From the NCBI GenBank assembly GCA_014529385.2, contig CM043966.1, positions 40,482,037 through 40,546,036 of the forward strand: DNA of 64,000 bases. Direction: 5' to 3'. Under the pieces are notes generated by a model. That model searched no databases. It saw only the letters and a program-made list of their open reading frames with translations, and was not told where the DNA came from. A program made the translations under genes and the position numbers. Positions 9,390-20,084 of this stretch are shown here, in pieces. The stretch's first letter is position 1. Each line of letters starts with the position of its first letter. This DNA is from Adiantum capillus-veneris. Its lineage: Eukaryota; Streptophyta; Polypodiopsida; Polypodiales; Pteridaceae.

Positions 9390-10204
9390 AGGGATTTCAT
9401 CACTTCCAAGTGGAAATTAAAACCAGTGGGCACCTCTGTCTTCGTCAGAATGTGGAATTCTTGGTTCACCATTAAGGAAGTCTTGCATCTTTCCCAAAAA
9501 GTTTTACTTGACTTCTCTATTTTGTGTCAAGATTCCATCTGGTTATGTTGGTGTGCCAAGAAACATGAAAGAACACTGCCTATAAAAGCCCACAAGTGTT
9601 TCAAAGATGGCATAAGAACTAGGGGAGATATTCAAACTAATGGAATCTAGTTTACCCCAGAGCAGATCAGTAACCAGTTTGACATATCCTCTGGTTGACT
9701 TAATAAAATTCTATGCAGATTAGAGGACTTAAGAAACTACAAGCTCAAGTTGGTCTGAGACACTACAAGAGCATCACTCTGGCAGGCATAGAAAACAAAG
9801 AAAATAGTTTGTTTTCTAACATTCTTGAATTTGATGAGGAACTCTGAAAGAGTCTCAACAAGAAATGGAGACTCATCTGGAGTTCTAAGCAGTGGATATA
9901 CACGTTTAAATGTGTGCGGAGATTCTCTATTTCTATCAAGCATAGCCTTTTGGCCTGGTTAATCATACATCAAGGTTTCTGGACTTCTCAAAAATCATTG
10001 AAGGCGAGATTGGGAAATGGAATGTGCAACAGGTGTGGTTCTCCAAAAGACATCAAACACCTATTTGTAGAGTGTCCAACTAACACCAAAAATGTAAGAT
10101 TTCCATCTTCTGCAATTAAGAAAAAAAGATACAAGCCTATTGTGGGAGGCATGTCTAACCTCACCATCCTATCTTATTGCAGTATTAGCGAGAACCACGA
10201 TTAA
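9390..10204 (+). pseudogene. LINE (L1-type) ORF2 3' relic with zf-RVT motif
   Basis: The clearest part is at 10025-10075: CNRCGSPKDIKHLFVEC, the C-x2-C-x7-H-x4-C pattern of the zinc-binding segment found C-terminal to the RT of plant non-LTR elements. It is preceded by the usual WLIIHQGFWTSQ block. Upstream (9390-9740) broken plus-strand frames (FKDGIRTRGDIQT, then FTPEQISNQFDIS) are compatible with the RT C-terminal region. There are several stops and frame changes. No poly(A) tail or target duplication is identified. Confidence 0.65.
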
Positions 10205-10207
10205 TTT

Positions 10208-11018
10208 GTCAATCCATGGGACGAAGCTGCTTCGACTAGTGCATAGAGGCAACAAGAGGTTGTCAATCTCTCAAAAAATAACTAACAACTTGCATCTAAC
10301 TCAAGCTACACTCAAGTGACTGAAATCACCAAAAGCCAATCGCTCATCGGCAAACAAATCACATCCGTTACAGCATCAAATGACATCCAAACGTAACGAA
10401 ACTTCTAGGACAAAATTTTATAAGACCTAAGCACACATGCTGATGGTCTCAAATCCCACTTTAGGTCAAGTTCCAAAATCACGAATATTAATAGCAGTGG
10501 TTTTTTGACCTAATTGTTTTCGACCGAAAATGCATCTAAATGCTTAGCAATGATGCCTCAATACCCCGCCTATGCTTAGTTTTCGATTTAAAAGTGTAAA
10601 TTCCTAGTTATGATGAAATTAGGCTGCAGTTCAGCAACGCCAAAAAGCTACAAAATACTATAAACTGCTTACGTCAATGCATAGAGATCTTACCTGCGGT
10701 TGCAATGCAACAAACGCAACTGCAATGTGACAATTGGGGAGGGAGTAGGAAGCGCGAGAAGGAGAGAAGTGAGAGCCGTTAGCTCACGCTGTGTATTTCT
10801 TATCCAAAACTTGTAAAAAACTTACAAAGATTGGCTTTTATACCTTAGCCAAGGTTTTTGGGTGATCAAAATTAAATGATCCGGAGTTCTACCAAAGCTG
10901 GGTAATGACTCGCTTATACAATCTGGAAGCTTGTAGCCCCGGCTCATTAATTATAGAGTTTATCCGAGAAAGAGTATTTTAGTGCATATTCAATTTGGAT
11001 GTCAGAGTAAAACACACA
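10208..11018 (-). repeat. C-family LTR-like copy C3 (solo or truncated)
   Basis: Shares blocks with the C1 LTR (29215-29864) and the C2 LTR (60944-61552): TACAATCTGGAAGCTT then TAGCCCC (as in C2), and TTTATACC followed by TTAGCC (as in C1). On the minus strand GGTATAAAAGCCAAT is a good TATA box, matched by GGTATAAAAGTCAAT in C1. Borders are approximate. No coding part of the C family follows, because Helitron sequence starts at about 11030. Confidence 0.45.
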
Positions 11019-11029
11019 TTTGTACACAA

Positions 11030-11520
11030 TTGAATATCTGAATAGCCTTAGTCTTGTTGGTGGTTTTCCACCTCATGCTTTTGTCTTGAAAGAAAATGAA
11101 TCTATCATGTTGCTGTAGAATTTGTATCCAAGACGTGGATTATGTAACCGAACCGGATTGATATGCAAGCAATTTCATCATAAGGTAATTGAAGGAGAGA
11201 TAGTTACAGGATCAAATATTGGAGAGAGAGTTTTTATTCCAAGGATCGACTTTATTGTTGGAAACCATCAAGGGCTTCCATTTCAAATGAAGCGCCATCA
11301 GTTTCCAATCAGGCTAGCTTTTGGGATGACTCAAAGCACAAGGGCAAACACTGGGAATTCTCGTTCTATATCTTGCATCATCGATCTTCTCTCACAGTCG
11401 ATTATATGTTGCAATGTCATGTGTACAAAGTGCAGCTGATATAAGGATTGTTGTCAATATTGAAAACACTCAAGAGGAGTGCTACTACACTTCAAACAAT
11501 GTATTCAAGGAAGTATTACA
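11030..11520 (+). pseudogene. Helitron PIF1-like helicase C-terminal relic
   Basis: The plus-strand frame matches the end of a RepHel helicase: YLNSLSLVGGFPPHAFVLKE, MLL, then NLYPRRGLCNRTGLICKQF, GERVFIPRIDF, LPFQMKRHQFPIRLAFGMT, and after a frame break VQSAADIRIVV. The conserved order (LCNGTRL, IPRI, FP(I/V)R.AFAMTI) is diagnostic for Helitron/PIF1 helicases. The motif normally continuing NKAQGQT is degraded to STRANTG. No Rep domain and no CTRR/hairpin terminus is seen. Confidence 0.75.
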
Positions 11521-12348
11521 ACTACCAAACTCATAACAATAACTTCAAATTGACATTGTGGCTCTCACTTAAAGTAGAATATACTTGATATTAAATTTTA
11601 TTGATATCTTTTAGATCAAAGTATTGGCCACAAATGGATCCTCAATGCAACGCATCCTATGTAGTTGGTCACATCACTTAATTAATTCATTCGAAGTATT
11701 TATCTTCTTTTTTTAATTAAAGTATTAACTTGACCTATTATTTTCTTGAGAAGATTGAATTATACATTGACTTACTTTGTTGAAGATCCACGGCAATGGA
11801 GGGGAAGAGTTCCTGCTATATTTTTGGTGATCTTATTTGATACAACTCATATTATTTGTAAAAGTTTTTATGTGGTATTTTGGTAGTTTTAAGCTTTTCT
11901 TGCTCTACATAATTCATGGATGCCTTTGCAGAGATCACTACCAGCAAGGATTTATCATCGTAGGTGTTTATGAAATGCTATACTTAGATAGAGACATATC
12001 TATGGAAGTTCTTAGATACTACCATGTTGCCTTTTCTTTGGACCACGAACATCATCAAATTCAAGTTAATATTTTGTTTGTGAGTGATGAAAGGCCAGTC
12101 AATCCACAACAGGTGGGGGTTGTTGGAGACCACACTACACCATATCAATTGAGTATATTCACTCAAGTTGAAACACGCCCCCGTATCTTGAAAAATGTAT
12201 ACAACATAGGCCTTTGGATTTATAGAATCCCCAATGTGGTCTCTCAAAGGCTACACTTTGAATAAATCTTCTGTATTGTCTCTACTACATTCAAAATATT
12301 CAACGCATCTTTGTGAAATTGTAAAATTTCAAAGTCTTTTGAATTGCT

Positions 12349-12352
<4 letters not shown>
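11521..12352 (+). other. Unassigned; one unrecognised open frame 11837-12265
   Basis: AT-rich sequence right after the helicase relic. It holds a 142-codon plus-strand open frame (11837-12265), which has a hydrophobic start (FLLYIIHGCLC) and no motif I recognise. It may be captured Helitron cargo or chance. I give no function. Confidence 0.25.

Positions 12353-12412
<60 letters not shown>
12353..12412. repeat. (CT)n microsatellite, 60 bp
   Basis: Uninterrupted TC dinucleotide run. Confidence 0.97.
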
Positions 12413-12415
<3 letters not shown>

Positions 12416-13223
12416 ATTTTAAATCCTCCTTTTAAACAAAAGAAAGAAGGACACGATTTTGTACGGTATGATTGTCAAAGTCTTCTTTATTCTATTTCAT
12501 CTCTCTTCCTCTTAAACTTTTAAATCTCCATTGTTAGAGTAGATAAAGAATGGCACGATAAATCATGGTTTCCTACACCCTCAATGACGTACCTTCTTAT
12601 ATTAACGGTATGAAAAATCTTATCTTTGATATTTATTTTTACCATGATTGAGAAAGTTATGGTCTTTATTTTGTGTATTTACATGTGTAACATTTCTTTC
12701 TAGTTCCTCTATTGTGGAGGGATCCTGCACATGCTGAGGATATTGTTCATATTATCAAGGATTTTGAGATCCTTCGATGCGTGTAGCTTGAACTTGAATC
12801 CATATGACGCTAAATAAGTTGTTACTTTGTATGCCTGAATGGATGGTTGTTATATACATTGTTGGCTTCAGTTTTATTCTAGACATTTTGTCTTGGCATT
12901 ATATGAAGCACGATATTTTAGAAGTGTTGTAGGTTATTATCACATAGAGTTTGATATAGATGATATGCAAGTCCTGTACGAGATTTAGGTATGCAGGTGG
13001 CCTCTCAATTGAAACTTTTCATACGGTCCCTATGGAGTGAATGAATGGATGTTTAGAATCTATTCTTTGGGTGACTCACCTCGACTTCTCGATGGTAGTG
13101 TTTGACGTGTTGGATCTTGAGAGTTCCAAGTGGAGTGTGTCGTAGGCTCAACTTCTCTAGATGATCGAACACTCTGATCCATTGTCTATGCATTCTAAGA
13201 ACCATATTTTTTTAACTTACATT

Positions 13224-13227
<4 letters not shown>
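12413..13227. other. No gene recognised
   Basis: AT-rich, short broken frames only. I see no repeat partner or RNA gene. Confidence 0.5.

Positions 13228-13262
<35 letters not shown>
13228..13262. repeat. (GA)n microsatellite
   Basis: 35-bp uninterrupted AG run. Confidence 0.95.
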
Positions 13263-13264
<2 letters not shown>

Positions 13265-13327
13265 TTTGCTAATTGCTAATGTAAGTTAACATGGGTCATG
13301 ATGTATTGGCTATTCTTCCAATACATA

Positions 13328-13383
13328 TAAAAATGGGTCATGATGTATTGGCTATTCTCCCAATACATCATGACCCATTTTTA
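13328..13383. repeat. 24-bp perfect hairpin
   Basis: The arms at 13328-13351 and 13360-13383 are exact reverse complements separated by an 8-base loop (CTATTCTC). The left-arm core ATGGGTCATGATGTATTGG also occurs as a direct copy just upstream at 13291-13310. It lies in a 155-codon plus-strand frame (13291-13758) that I do not recognise. Confidence 0.9.
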
Positions 13384-13921
13384 AGGATGAGTACATTTGT
13401 CATTGAGTACATTTGTCAAGGAAATGGTACATGGTGTTGGTGGCATCATTGGGTGTATTCATATGAAGATGGGTGGTATGGAAATTGTGGACGCTTAAGC
13501 ATTTCACTATGCAAAGTGTCACAAATATTGAGCAAGATAAAATTGATGAAAGTTCTACAAGAGCTATATATGGTTGATATTTATTATGTCAATGTTTGTG
13601 GTTGTGATATTCAGTTGCGAAAGATATATCACAATCATAAATCTTATATTTCACATGAAGAGTTTGAAGTTTTTAAATTCATTGTGAAGTTTATAAATGT
13701 GATATATTGGAGTGACCCTCAACCATCTAACTATAGAGTAGAATATGAGTCGTTGTAAACAAAAACATTGAGGTTGTTGTAAAGACTTTGACCTAATGCA
13801 TCTCCTGATACTTTTTGGCAAATCAGCTTTATTTTGGCATGACATTGAGTAATTGAAGTGTTCGTATTGTGCTTATACTTTTTTAAAGTGTTTAAGTGAA
13901 CGTTTAACAAGTGGCCATGTT

Positions 13922-13924
<3 letters not shown>
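13384..13924. other. Unassigned sequence
   Basis: Contains the remainder of the unrecognised plus-strand frame ending at 13758 (SHEEFEVFKFIVKFINVI region). I see no domain. Nothing else is supported here. Confidence 0.3.

Positions 13925-13986
<62 letters not shown>
13925..13986. repeat. (CT)n microsatellite
   Basis: 62-bp uninterrupted TC run. Confidence 0.97.
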
Positions 13987-13990
<4 letters not shown>

Positions 13991-14247
13991 TCCATAATTT
14001 TAAGCTTTGAGTACTAATGGTGTCCTCTTGTCTTGCATCCAAATAAATGGCCCACGAAATTGTGAATATTTTTCCATGTGTAAAAAATCTTATTGTTGAT
14101 GCCTTTGAAGAAATCTTTTAACCTACTGAATGGAGATGGAAATAGGCATCAAGAAAAACTACACTATATGGGGGTCATATGTAGATAAGGAGTTGGACAC
14201 GATTTACATCAGGTTTTTCTAAAGGAAGGTCTTCATAGCAGAGGGGT

Positions 14248-14266
14248 GGGGGGGGGGGGGGGGGGG
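14248..14266. repeat. G19 homopolymer
   Basis: 19 consecutive G. A second, 20-G run lies at 14756-14775. Both could form G-quadruplexes, or they may be places where the assembly is unreliable. Confidence 0.9.
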
Positions 14267-14755
14267 AGGCACTTACCATGTCTTCGATCATGAAAGGGAG
14301 TCCGAGCTTTTCTATCTCCATGCGAGGAATATGCCCTTCTTCATGGCACATATCCTGTACATTTTCATCAATAGTTACTTGTCCAACAAACACACTTAAC
14401 ATTAAAGAGACCATGAGTATCTACTGAAAGTCGTAGCCCTTTGGATCGAATTTATAAGGTACGTACTGAATGCCACAATGATCACAGCCATGAATCAGGT
14501 GATTGTGTGATAAGCATATATGAGGAAGTCGCAAGTTGGGGGTGTCCACATGTTAAATGATTCCCACCTAATAAATTCCGATCTTTCCGTCCAAGTTTTT
14601 AGGGCGTTCTGAAAGTAATAAGACAGAGGCATGTTTCGAGTAGGTGCCCAAGACGACCTTTTTAAGGATAGCGATTAATTAGTTTAGGGGAGAATAAAAA
14701 GGAAAAGGGAAGGGTGGGAAAAAAAAGGAAAAGGAGAAGGGGGGGGCTATGGGCC

Positions 14756-14782
14756 GGGGGGGGGGGGGGGGGGGGCGGGGGG
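14756..14782. repeat. G20 homopolymer plus GCG6
   Basis: 20 G, one C, then six G, downstream of a purine-rich AAGGGA/GGAAAA stretch. Confidence 0.9.
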
Positions 14783-14831
14783 TTTTAGAATGGTTTTTTT
14801 TTAATGCTTAAAGGGAGGTTAAAGGGCAGAG

Positions 14832-14910
14832 CAAGCATGTAGCTTAGTGGTTAAGGTTGAGCTTTATATCTCCATATGACGAGGTCAAATCGTACCCATT
14901 AGGATTGGCT
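14832..14910 (+). repeat. tRNA-derived SINE-like head
   Basis: TAGCTTAGTGGTTAAG resembles an RNA polymerase III A box (TRGCNNAGYGG). About 35 bp on, GAGGTCAAATCGTACCC resembles a degenerate B box. The spacing is that of a tRNA gene, but no cloverleaf closes, so this reads as a SINE head and not a tRNA gene. Confidence 0.4.
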
Positions 14911-15431
14911 TTAAATCGTGGAGATGATGAAGCATCTTGGAAAGATTTTATCTAATGAAGTATGTCAGCACAATCACAATCTGTTTTTTCATTTCTTTTA
15001 AGGGGTATCTTGGGTGATTCTTAGGACTTAAAGGAGTGAAAAGTTTAAGAAAATTGGAAAAGGAAAGGGCAATGTGCACATGACGGGTTGACAATGGTCT
15101 CACCTTCCCCGGCTAAAGTTCGGGTGTGATGCCAAAATACCATTCCAGATTTTTTTTATCTTTATTCCTTTCCGACAATTGAGATCGGTTTTCAGTGCTT
15201 GGCATGTAATTTATCACAAATTACCTCGGAAAAAAGCGCAATAATGAAGCAGTTCGTCTCCAAAGCCTGCATAACCATCTCAAATTCTAATTTTAGAGTC
15301 TTGCATCATAAATAATCAATCTTGTTATGAAAAGCTACAATGTTTCTATCTTTGGAGAAGTTTAATCTCAGTATTTTGGGAATTTTTAAAAATTTGAAGG
15401 GCCTTTTGGGAATTTATGACGAATCGGGGCC
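14911..15431. other. No gene recognised
   Basis: Possible SINE tail at the left. The remainder has no motif or repeat partner I can support. Confidence 0.4.
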
Positions 15432-15452
15432 GAGAGAGAGAGAGAGAGAGAG
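15432..15452. repeat. (GA)n microsatellite
   Basis: Short AG run inside a GC-richer stretch (15420-15900). That stretch has overlapping frames on both strands, which look like low-complexity artefacts. Confidence 0.9.
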
Positions 15453-15799
15453 TCGTTTGTCGGTGGCAGCGCAAAGACAGGACGTGTGTGTGTGTTTTTG
15501 TTTCGTTCGTTTCTGCGGTAGTGAAGAGTAGCTGGCAGAGGCGAAGGCAGGGGCACGTGCGGAGGAAGGGTTGCATCACCTGGGGGACGCAGGAGAGAAG
15601 CAGAGCAACAAGAGCCAATGTGCACACATCATTGGCTTGGTCTGTAGAGGTAGCGGACAACATGGTGAGCAAGGACGGCATATCAGAGGCGTGAGCAAGG
15701 ATGGCATGGCAACAAGGCAAGACAGAGACGTGCAAACATGCTGGCCATGGTCAGAACACGTGTGCAATAGGAGCGAGCCAGCTCGAGCTGCAGTACCAG

Positions 15800-15851
<52 letters not shown>
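15800..15851. repeat. C11 plus (TC)n microsatellite
   Basis: Eleven C followed by an uninterrupted TC run. Confidence 0.95.
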
Positions 15852-15855
<4 letters not shown>

Positions 15856-16027
15856 AGGGGAGGCCCAGGCCGGAGCGGATGTGCTGCAGGACAGTGCAAG
15901 TGGGCTGTTGCTGACGAGGCGTGAGAGTTTCCTTTTGAGCATTTCATTCTAGAAGGATTCTTACGTTCAAATTAGACCCAGTATGTCCCATTAGTAGGAT
16001 TTGTTTCTCGCTTCTGAATTTGTTTGT

Positions 16028-16189
16028 TGCTTGTTTTGCTTTAAAAATTCAAAGTTTGTAACTTAATCGTGTAGAATCCAATAGCTAAGTTGTTTACTTT
16101 GGGGAAAATAAAATTTGCTTGTTTTGTTGTGAACATTCAGAGTTTGTAACCCATTAATCGTGTAGAACTTAATAGCTAAGTTGTCTATG
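16028..16189. repeat. Two-copy tandem duplication, about 88-bp period
   Basis: 16028-16098 and 16116-16189 share TTGCTTGTTTTG, TTCA(A/G)AGTTTGTAAC, TTAATCGTGTAGAA and AATAGCTAAGTTGT, with a few substitutions and a small insertion. Confidence 0.85.
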
Positions 16190-16238
16190 GGCATCGCCTA
16201 ACAAAAGCTCTCCACGGCCACTTATAAACCCCAAGCAC

Positions 16239-16496
16239 TTGTTCCAGATTGTCCTTGCATGCTTTGTCACCTCGCTCGGTGGTATCTATCAAGGGGTGCC
16301 CAAGCAAGCCTTCGTCTGCTTGTGCATCTCATCCATAGCATCATTCATTCACATGGTCGTAGCCCAATCACAATGTGTGGAGAACAATAATAATAAGGCC
16401 AAGGGATCAATTGTTGCTCTATTCTGCACCCTCATCGCAATCCAGGTGGCCATTCTTTTGTCTATTTTCTCCCTCTTCCAGCTAGTATTCAATTAA
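16239..16496 (+). CDS. Possible small membrane protein or terminal exon, unknown function
   Basis: An 86-codon open frame ending in TAA, entered from an upstream TAA at 16225. It has no ATG at its left edge (it starts TTG), so if real it is a 3' exon. Two or three hydrophobic helices are visible: QIVLACFVTSLGG, FVCLCISSIASFIHMVV, and SIVALFCTLIAIQVAILLSI with FSLFQLVF. A polar loop NNNNKAKG lies between them. Many codons end in C (GTC, ACC, CTC, ATC, TTC), unlike the AT-rich surroundings, which favours former coding use. I do not recognise the family. Confidence 0.35.
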   Translation: MFQIVLACFVTSLGGIYQGVPKQAFVCLCISSIASFIHMVVAQSQCVENNNNKAKGSIVALFCTLIAIQVAILLSIFSLFQLVFN

Positions 16497-16610
16497 AGAG
16501 CGTCCCAAACCTTTTTCCGTGCAAGAATGCCCGCCTTCATGACACACATCTTGTACATTTTCATCAATAGTTAGTCTTAGTGACGACAAGCATGAAATTA
16601 AAAGCAAGGA

Positions 16611-16659
<49 letters not shown>
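16611..16659. repeat. (TG)n(GA)n compound microsatellite
   Basis: An 18-bp TG run followed by about 32 bp of GA. Confidence 0.95.
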
Positions 16660-16663
<4 letters not shown>

Positions 16664-16734
16664 TTCCTATGAAAACTGTAACTACCTCATTTGTGTTAAT
16701 TATGGCTTTATTATGGCTGTGTCTGCCTTACTAT

Positions 16735-16851
16735 TGCCTATTGGGCACTAACGACGCTCGTGGTCACGCGGGTGGAGCGCTAGTGTTCGTACTCACCACC
16801 TCAAGCTTGTTGACCCAATGCCTTACCAATAAGCTATTCGTTGCGACTTAA
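16735..16851 (-). repeat. tRNA-derived SINE-like head, minus strand
   Basis: On the minus strand TAGCTTATTGGTAAGGCA matches an A box. GGTGAGTACGAACAC about 40 bp downstream matches a B box (GGTTCGAAYYC-like), followed by GCGCTCCACCCGCGTGACC. It is tRNA-like but not foldable into a complete tRNA by eye. Confidence 0.4.
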
Positions 16852-17209
16852 AATGTGGTGCATAAATAAAATATGTTAAGAAAACCTCAGATTTTGATGT
16901 TTTGTGGATCACAAAGGGATCACATTTGAGTCACACAACAAATCTAGCTCACATGGAAATCACATTGTGATCATAGTAAAATCACATTGTGATCACATCA
17001 TATGATGATCACTCTGTTAACACAACCGAGCACATCCGCAAATGTAGATGAGCGCAGATGGTGCCGTTTGATGGGGACCATTGATCCCCACTTAAGAGGT
17101 CCGTGTTAATTAGTTCTAAGGACCCCCCGCCCCTCGGTACCCTCCGCCCTACTACCAATGCATGCGAACTGCTACCCACACATCGGTCGAAGCCTTCCTC
17201 TACTAGCCC

Positions 17210-17395
17210 ATTGTCTTTGCACGCAACCTTCCCATTTTTGTTTGTTGTCGAGAGAGTATCACTTCAAAAGAACGCTTCTCAAAATGTGTACATCATAGCC
17301 CATTGTCTTTGCATGCAACCTTCCCATTTCTGTTTATTGTCGAGAGAGTATCACCTCAGATTTACTTCAAAAGAACACTTCTCAAAATGTGTATC
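17210..17395. repeat. Two-copy tandem duplication, about 90 bp
   Basis: The block CCCATTGTCTTTGCA-GCAACCTTCCC through TTCTCAAAATGTGTA is present twice, at about 17210-17290 and 17299-17393. The second copy carries a 12-bp insertion (CAGATTTACTTC region). Confidence 0.85.
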
Positions 17396-17487
17396 GCATA
17401 CTTACTTCCGCCCTGCCACACGCTTGCACGACAAAAGTCATGCCAACAGATAAGTAGGACACCTACATTCCATGAAGGCATGCATGG

Positions 17488-17570
17488 GAAACAAGGTTAG
17501 GGCATATGTCTCTCATTTCCCAAGCTATGGGTTCAATCCTCGGAGGTGGGAGGGGCGATGCTAATAATTG
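17488..17570 (+). repeat. tRNA-derived SINE-like head
   Basis: AAGGTTAGGGCATATG (weak A box) is followed 35 bp later by ATGGGTTCAATCCTCGG, a near-perfect B box (GGTTCAATCC). It is followed by GGAGGTGGGAGGGGCGATG. This layout is common in plant tRNA-derived SINEs. Confidence 0.45.
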
Positions 17571-18192
17571 AGGCCCCTATCAGAGACATGCGAAGGACTA
17601 GAAATTGCATGGACTGTATAGAGAAAAAGAATAATCAAGACTACAAATTGCCTACTTATGGGTGAGGGATCATCAGACCCACAACGAATATAGTTTTTCC
17701 AAGTCACATGCACACACATTAGGCATCGTTCAAACTATTTGCCATGTCATTAATGTAAGCAAACATTGGTCAAGATAATTGAAGAGCTTTTTGGTTCGAC
17801 CCCTGAAGCAGGCACTCTCTCCTTAGATGCATAAATCTCCTCTTGTAACAAAGCGATAAAGAGATCCATGCACTTTGAAAACTGGCCCACGAATGCGCGA
17901 GTATCCAAGCATATGATCTATTATCACGATCGAGCTTAGTATGCATTCACAGTACATAAAAGCCAAGTGAACCTTTTGCATGGGTGTATGCATGATAATG
18001 TGTACTCGCTTTCAGCAACTACCCCCACCAAGAAATCCAAAAAATATCCTCTTTTTTGCCACTCCTACGTACATTTGACTTGCTTGCACTTACTTTGAAG
18101 AGGCAAGATTTGGTAGCCACACAAAGGACATAGTTGCAAGCACAATGGAAAGCTTTTATCTTAATTTTTTCACATCTAAATGGCAATTTTAT
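17571..18192. other. No gene recognised
   Basis: Only short frames on both strands. Nothing is supported. Confidence 0.5.
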
Positions 18193-18288
18193 TGTGCAAG
18201 GACTAATGTAGTTCAGCCTATCACACCTTGTCACAACAACATTGTGCAAGGACTAATGTAGTTCACCCTATCACACCTTGTCACAACA
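18193..18288. repeat. 48-bp tandem duplication
   Basis: Two nearly identical 48-bp units (ATTGTGCAAGGACTAATG...CACCTTGTCACAAC) placed head to tail. Confidence 0.9.
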
Positions 18289-19500
18289 TTGTGACCTTGA
18301 TGAAGAAATACTTATAACTTTTTATGGGCTTTTATTCTTTACTTACCCTTTTGCCATAATTATTATTCATTTTTCTTTGTTGGAATCTCTATTTACAAAA
18401 ACCTAATATTTTAACACCAGATTTCTAATAATGTAGAGCTTATTTTGCAGGATCCACCAATGGTCATTTGATAGATTATGACCCAAGGAATGTCACCATG
18501 GAAAAAATTTAAACTTAAACAGTTCATTTTTTAAAGATCTACCTTAGAAAATAACAAAGATTTCTTAGAGGACCTTAATATAATTTATTTTTAAATCTAA
18601 AAAATAATGTACATTACCACTTATTTTGATTTTCATGTATGTCATAACTCTTAGTGTAAGGTCCTCATAGAAAAAGAAATTGAGTCAATTTGAGTAAGAG
18701 AAAGACACTTTTCCATTTCACTTGCACCATTCACCTGAGGTGTGCCTCCTTAAGTTTGGTAAAATACCAAACCTAAAAATTTTGACACTTGTCAACCAAC
18801 CATGGCTTGGTCCTACTCTTTCAATCTTAGTTGACTGGTCCACTTCATAGAAGGAGGCCATCAAGTCACCAAAGGTCCATGTTATCACCCCATCTCACAT
18901 TCCACATCACCACAATCAACATTTTGACCTTAACACTTGGCTTGCCTCATCCACCACCCTCCACTGCCACCTTGCATGCCACTTCACCGTAAGTGCCATG
19001 TCATCCACCACCGCACATGCCACGTGTAAGTATTGCTTGCATGGCTTGCCACATCACTTGCCACCTCATGAGTCACCAGTCATGCCACCTCGTCAACTCA
19101 TCAGCCTCCTTTTTTTCCACCTAATCATTGCACGTCACCATTTTGACACGTCATCATATGACATGGCAGATGAGGGGATCCCATCCGTCACCTCATCTTT
19201 CCACCAATGCAATCCATGTCATCAATCACCCACATTAGCTTGCCACATGGATGACCATGTCATTCATGCATGGCCACCTCAATAGCCATGTCATTTTTTA
19301 ACTTTAAAAAATAATGTAAATAAATTAAAAATCAAGATACCTCAACCTAATTATTTATGTGGCAATTTAAGCAAAAAAAAAATATTTTTATGTAATGTTT
19401 TGTTTTTTAAAAGTATAAATTAATAATAAAATTCTATTTATTTGAAATACAATTGGATCAAAAAAAAATTGTTTTTTATTAAATAGCTTTTGGTTTACTT
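18289..19500. other. AT-rich and CAC-rich sequence, no gene
   Basis: 18300-18700 and 19290-19500 are AT-rich. 18890-19290 is rich in short degenerate repeats of GCCAC/CATGTCA type (CACATGCCAC, TGCCACCTCA). The small open frames there come from this low complexity. Confidence 0.5.
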
Positions 19501-19959
19501 ATGCACATGGGTTCTTCCGTATTGATACAAGCCACACGTAGTTTGTGGTGGAAAAAACGCCCATTGCATTCCTTGATCACACCACAGCCCGGGCAAGAGC
19601 TCACCGTCGTCGACGCCCCAACCCCGGACATGGTATGTCATTATCATCCCCTATTGAGCCCCGTCGGCCACCGCGAGTGCGTCGAGCCCCGCGAGACCCA
19701 AAAATGAACTGAACGTAGCTAAGCCTATTAATGGAAGGTAGCCTTGGCACTTGCCCGAGGGGAGGATTGCATCCCTATGTCACAAGAGGGGTGCGGGGAA
19801 CTCGTCGCCTAACCTCACCCGTCCCTCGCTCCGTGGTCCACCCCATTCACGTCTCAACCGAGCACCGCTACCCTTATATTTGCACACAATTTGGCATGTG
19901 GCGACAAACTCCCAAGCACCATGGAAACCCAAATAGAAATCGTAGCGTAAACCCACCAT

Positions 19960-20055
19960 CCAAGGCGCATGAACCCCACAGTCCCAAAAAATCCTACGGC
20001 ACCCATGAACCCCACGGTCCCTGGAAACCCCACGGTGCATTTGAACCCCACGGGC
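19960..20055. repeat. Short degenerate tandem repeat (AACCCCACGG)
   Basis: About five imperfect copies of GAACCCCACGGTCCC-like units with a period near 20-24 bp. Confidence 0.65.
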
Positions 20056-20084
20056 CGGCAAATACGTGAAGTACAAAGAGGATG

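Noticed and set aside
14832-14910. Functional tRNA gene
   Set aside because: A/B boxes are present but the acceptor and anticodon stems do not pair by eye; a SINE head fits better.
15416-15950. Several overlapping ORFs on both strands, up to 129 codons
   Set aside because: They run through (GA)n/(TC)n and GC-rich low complexity, with competing frames of equal length and no motif.
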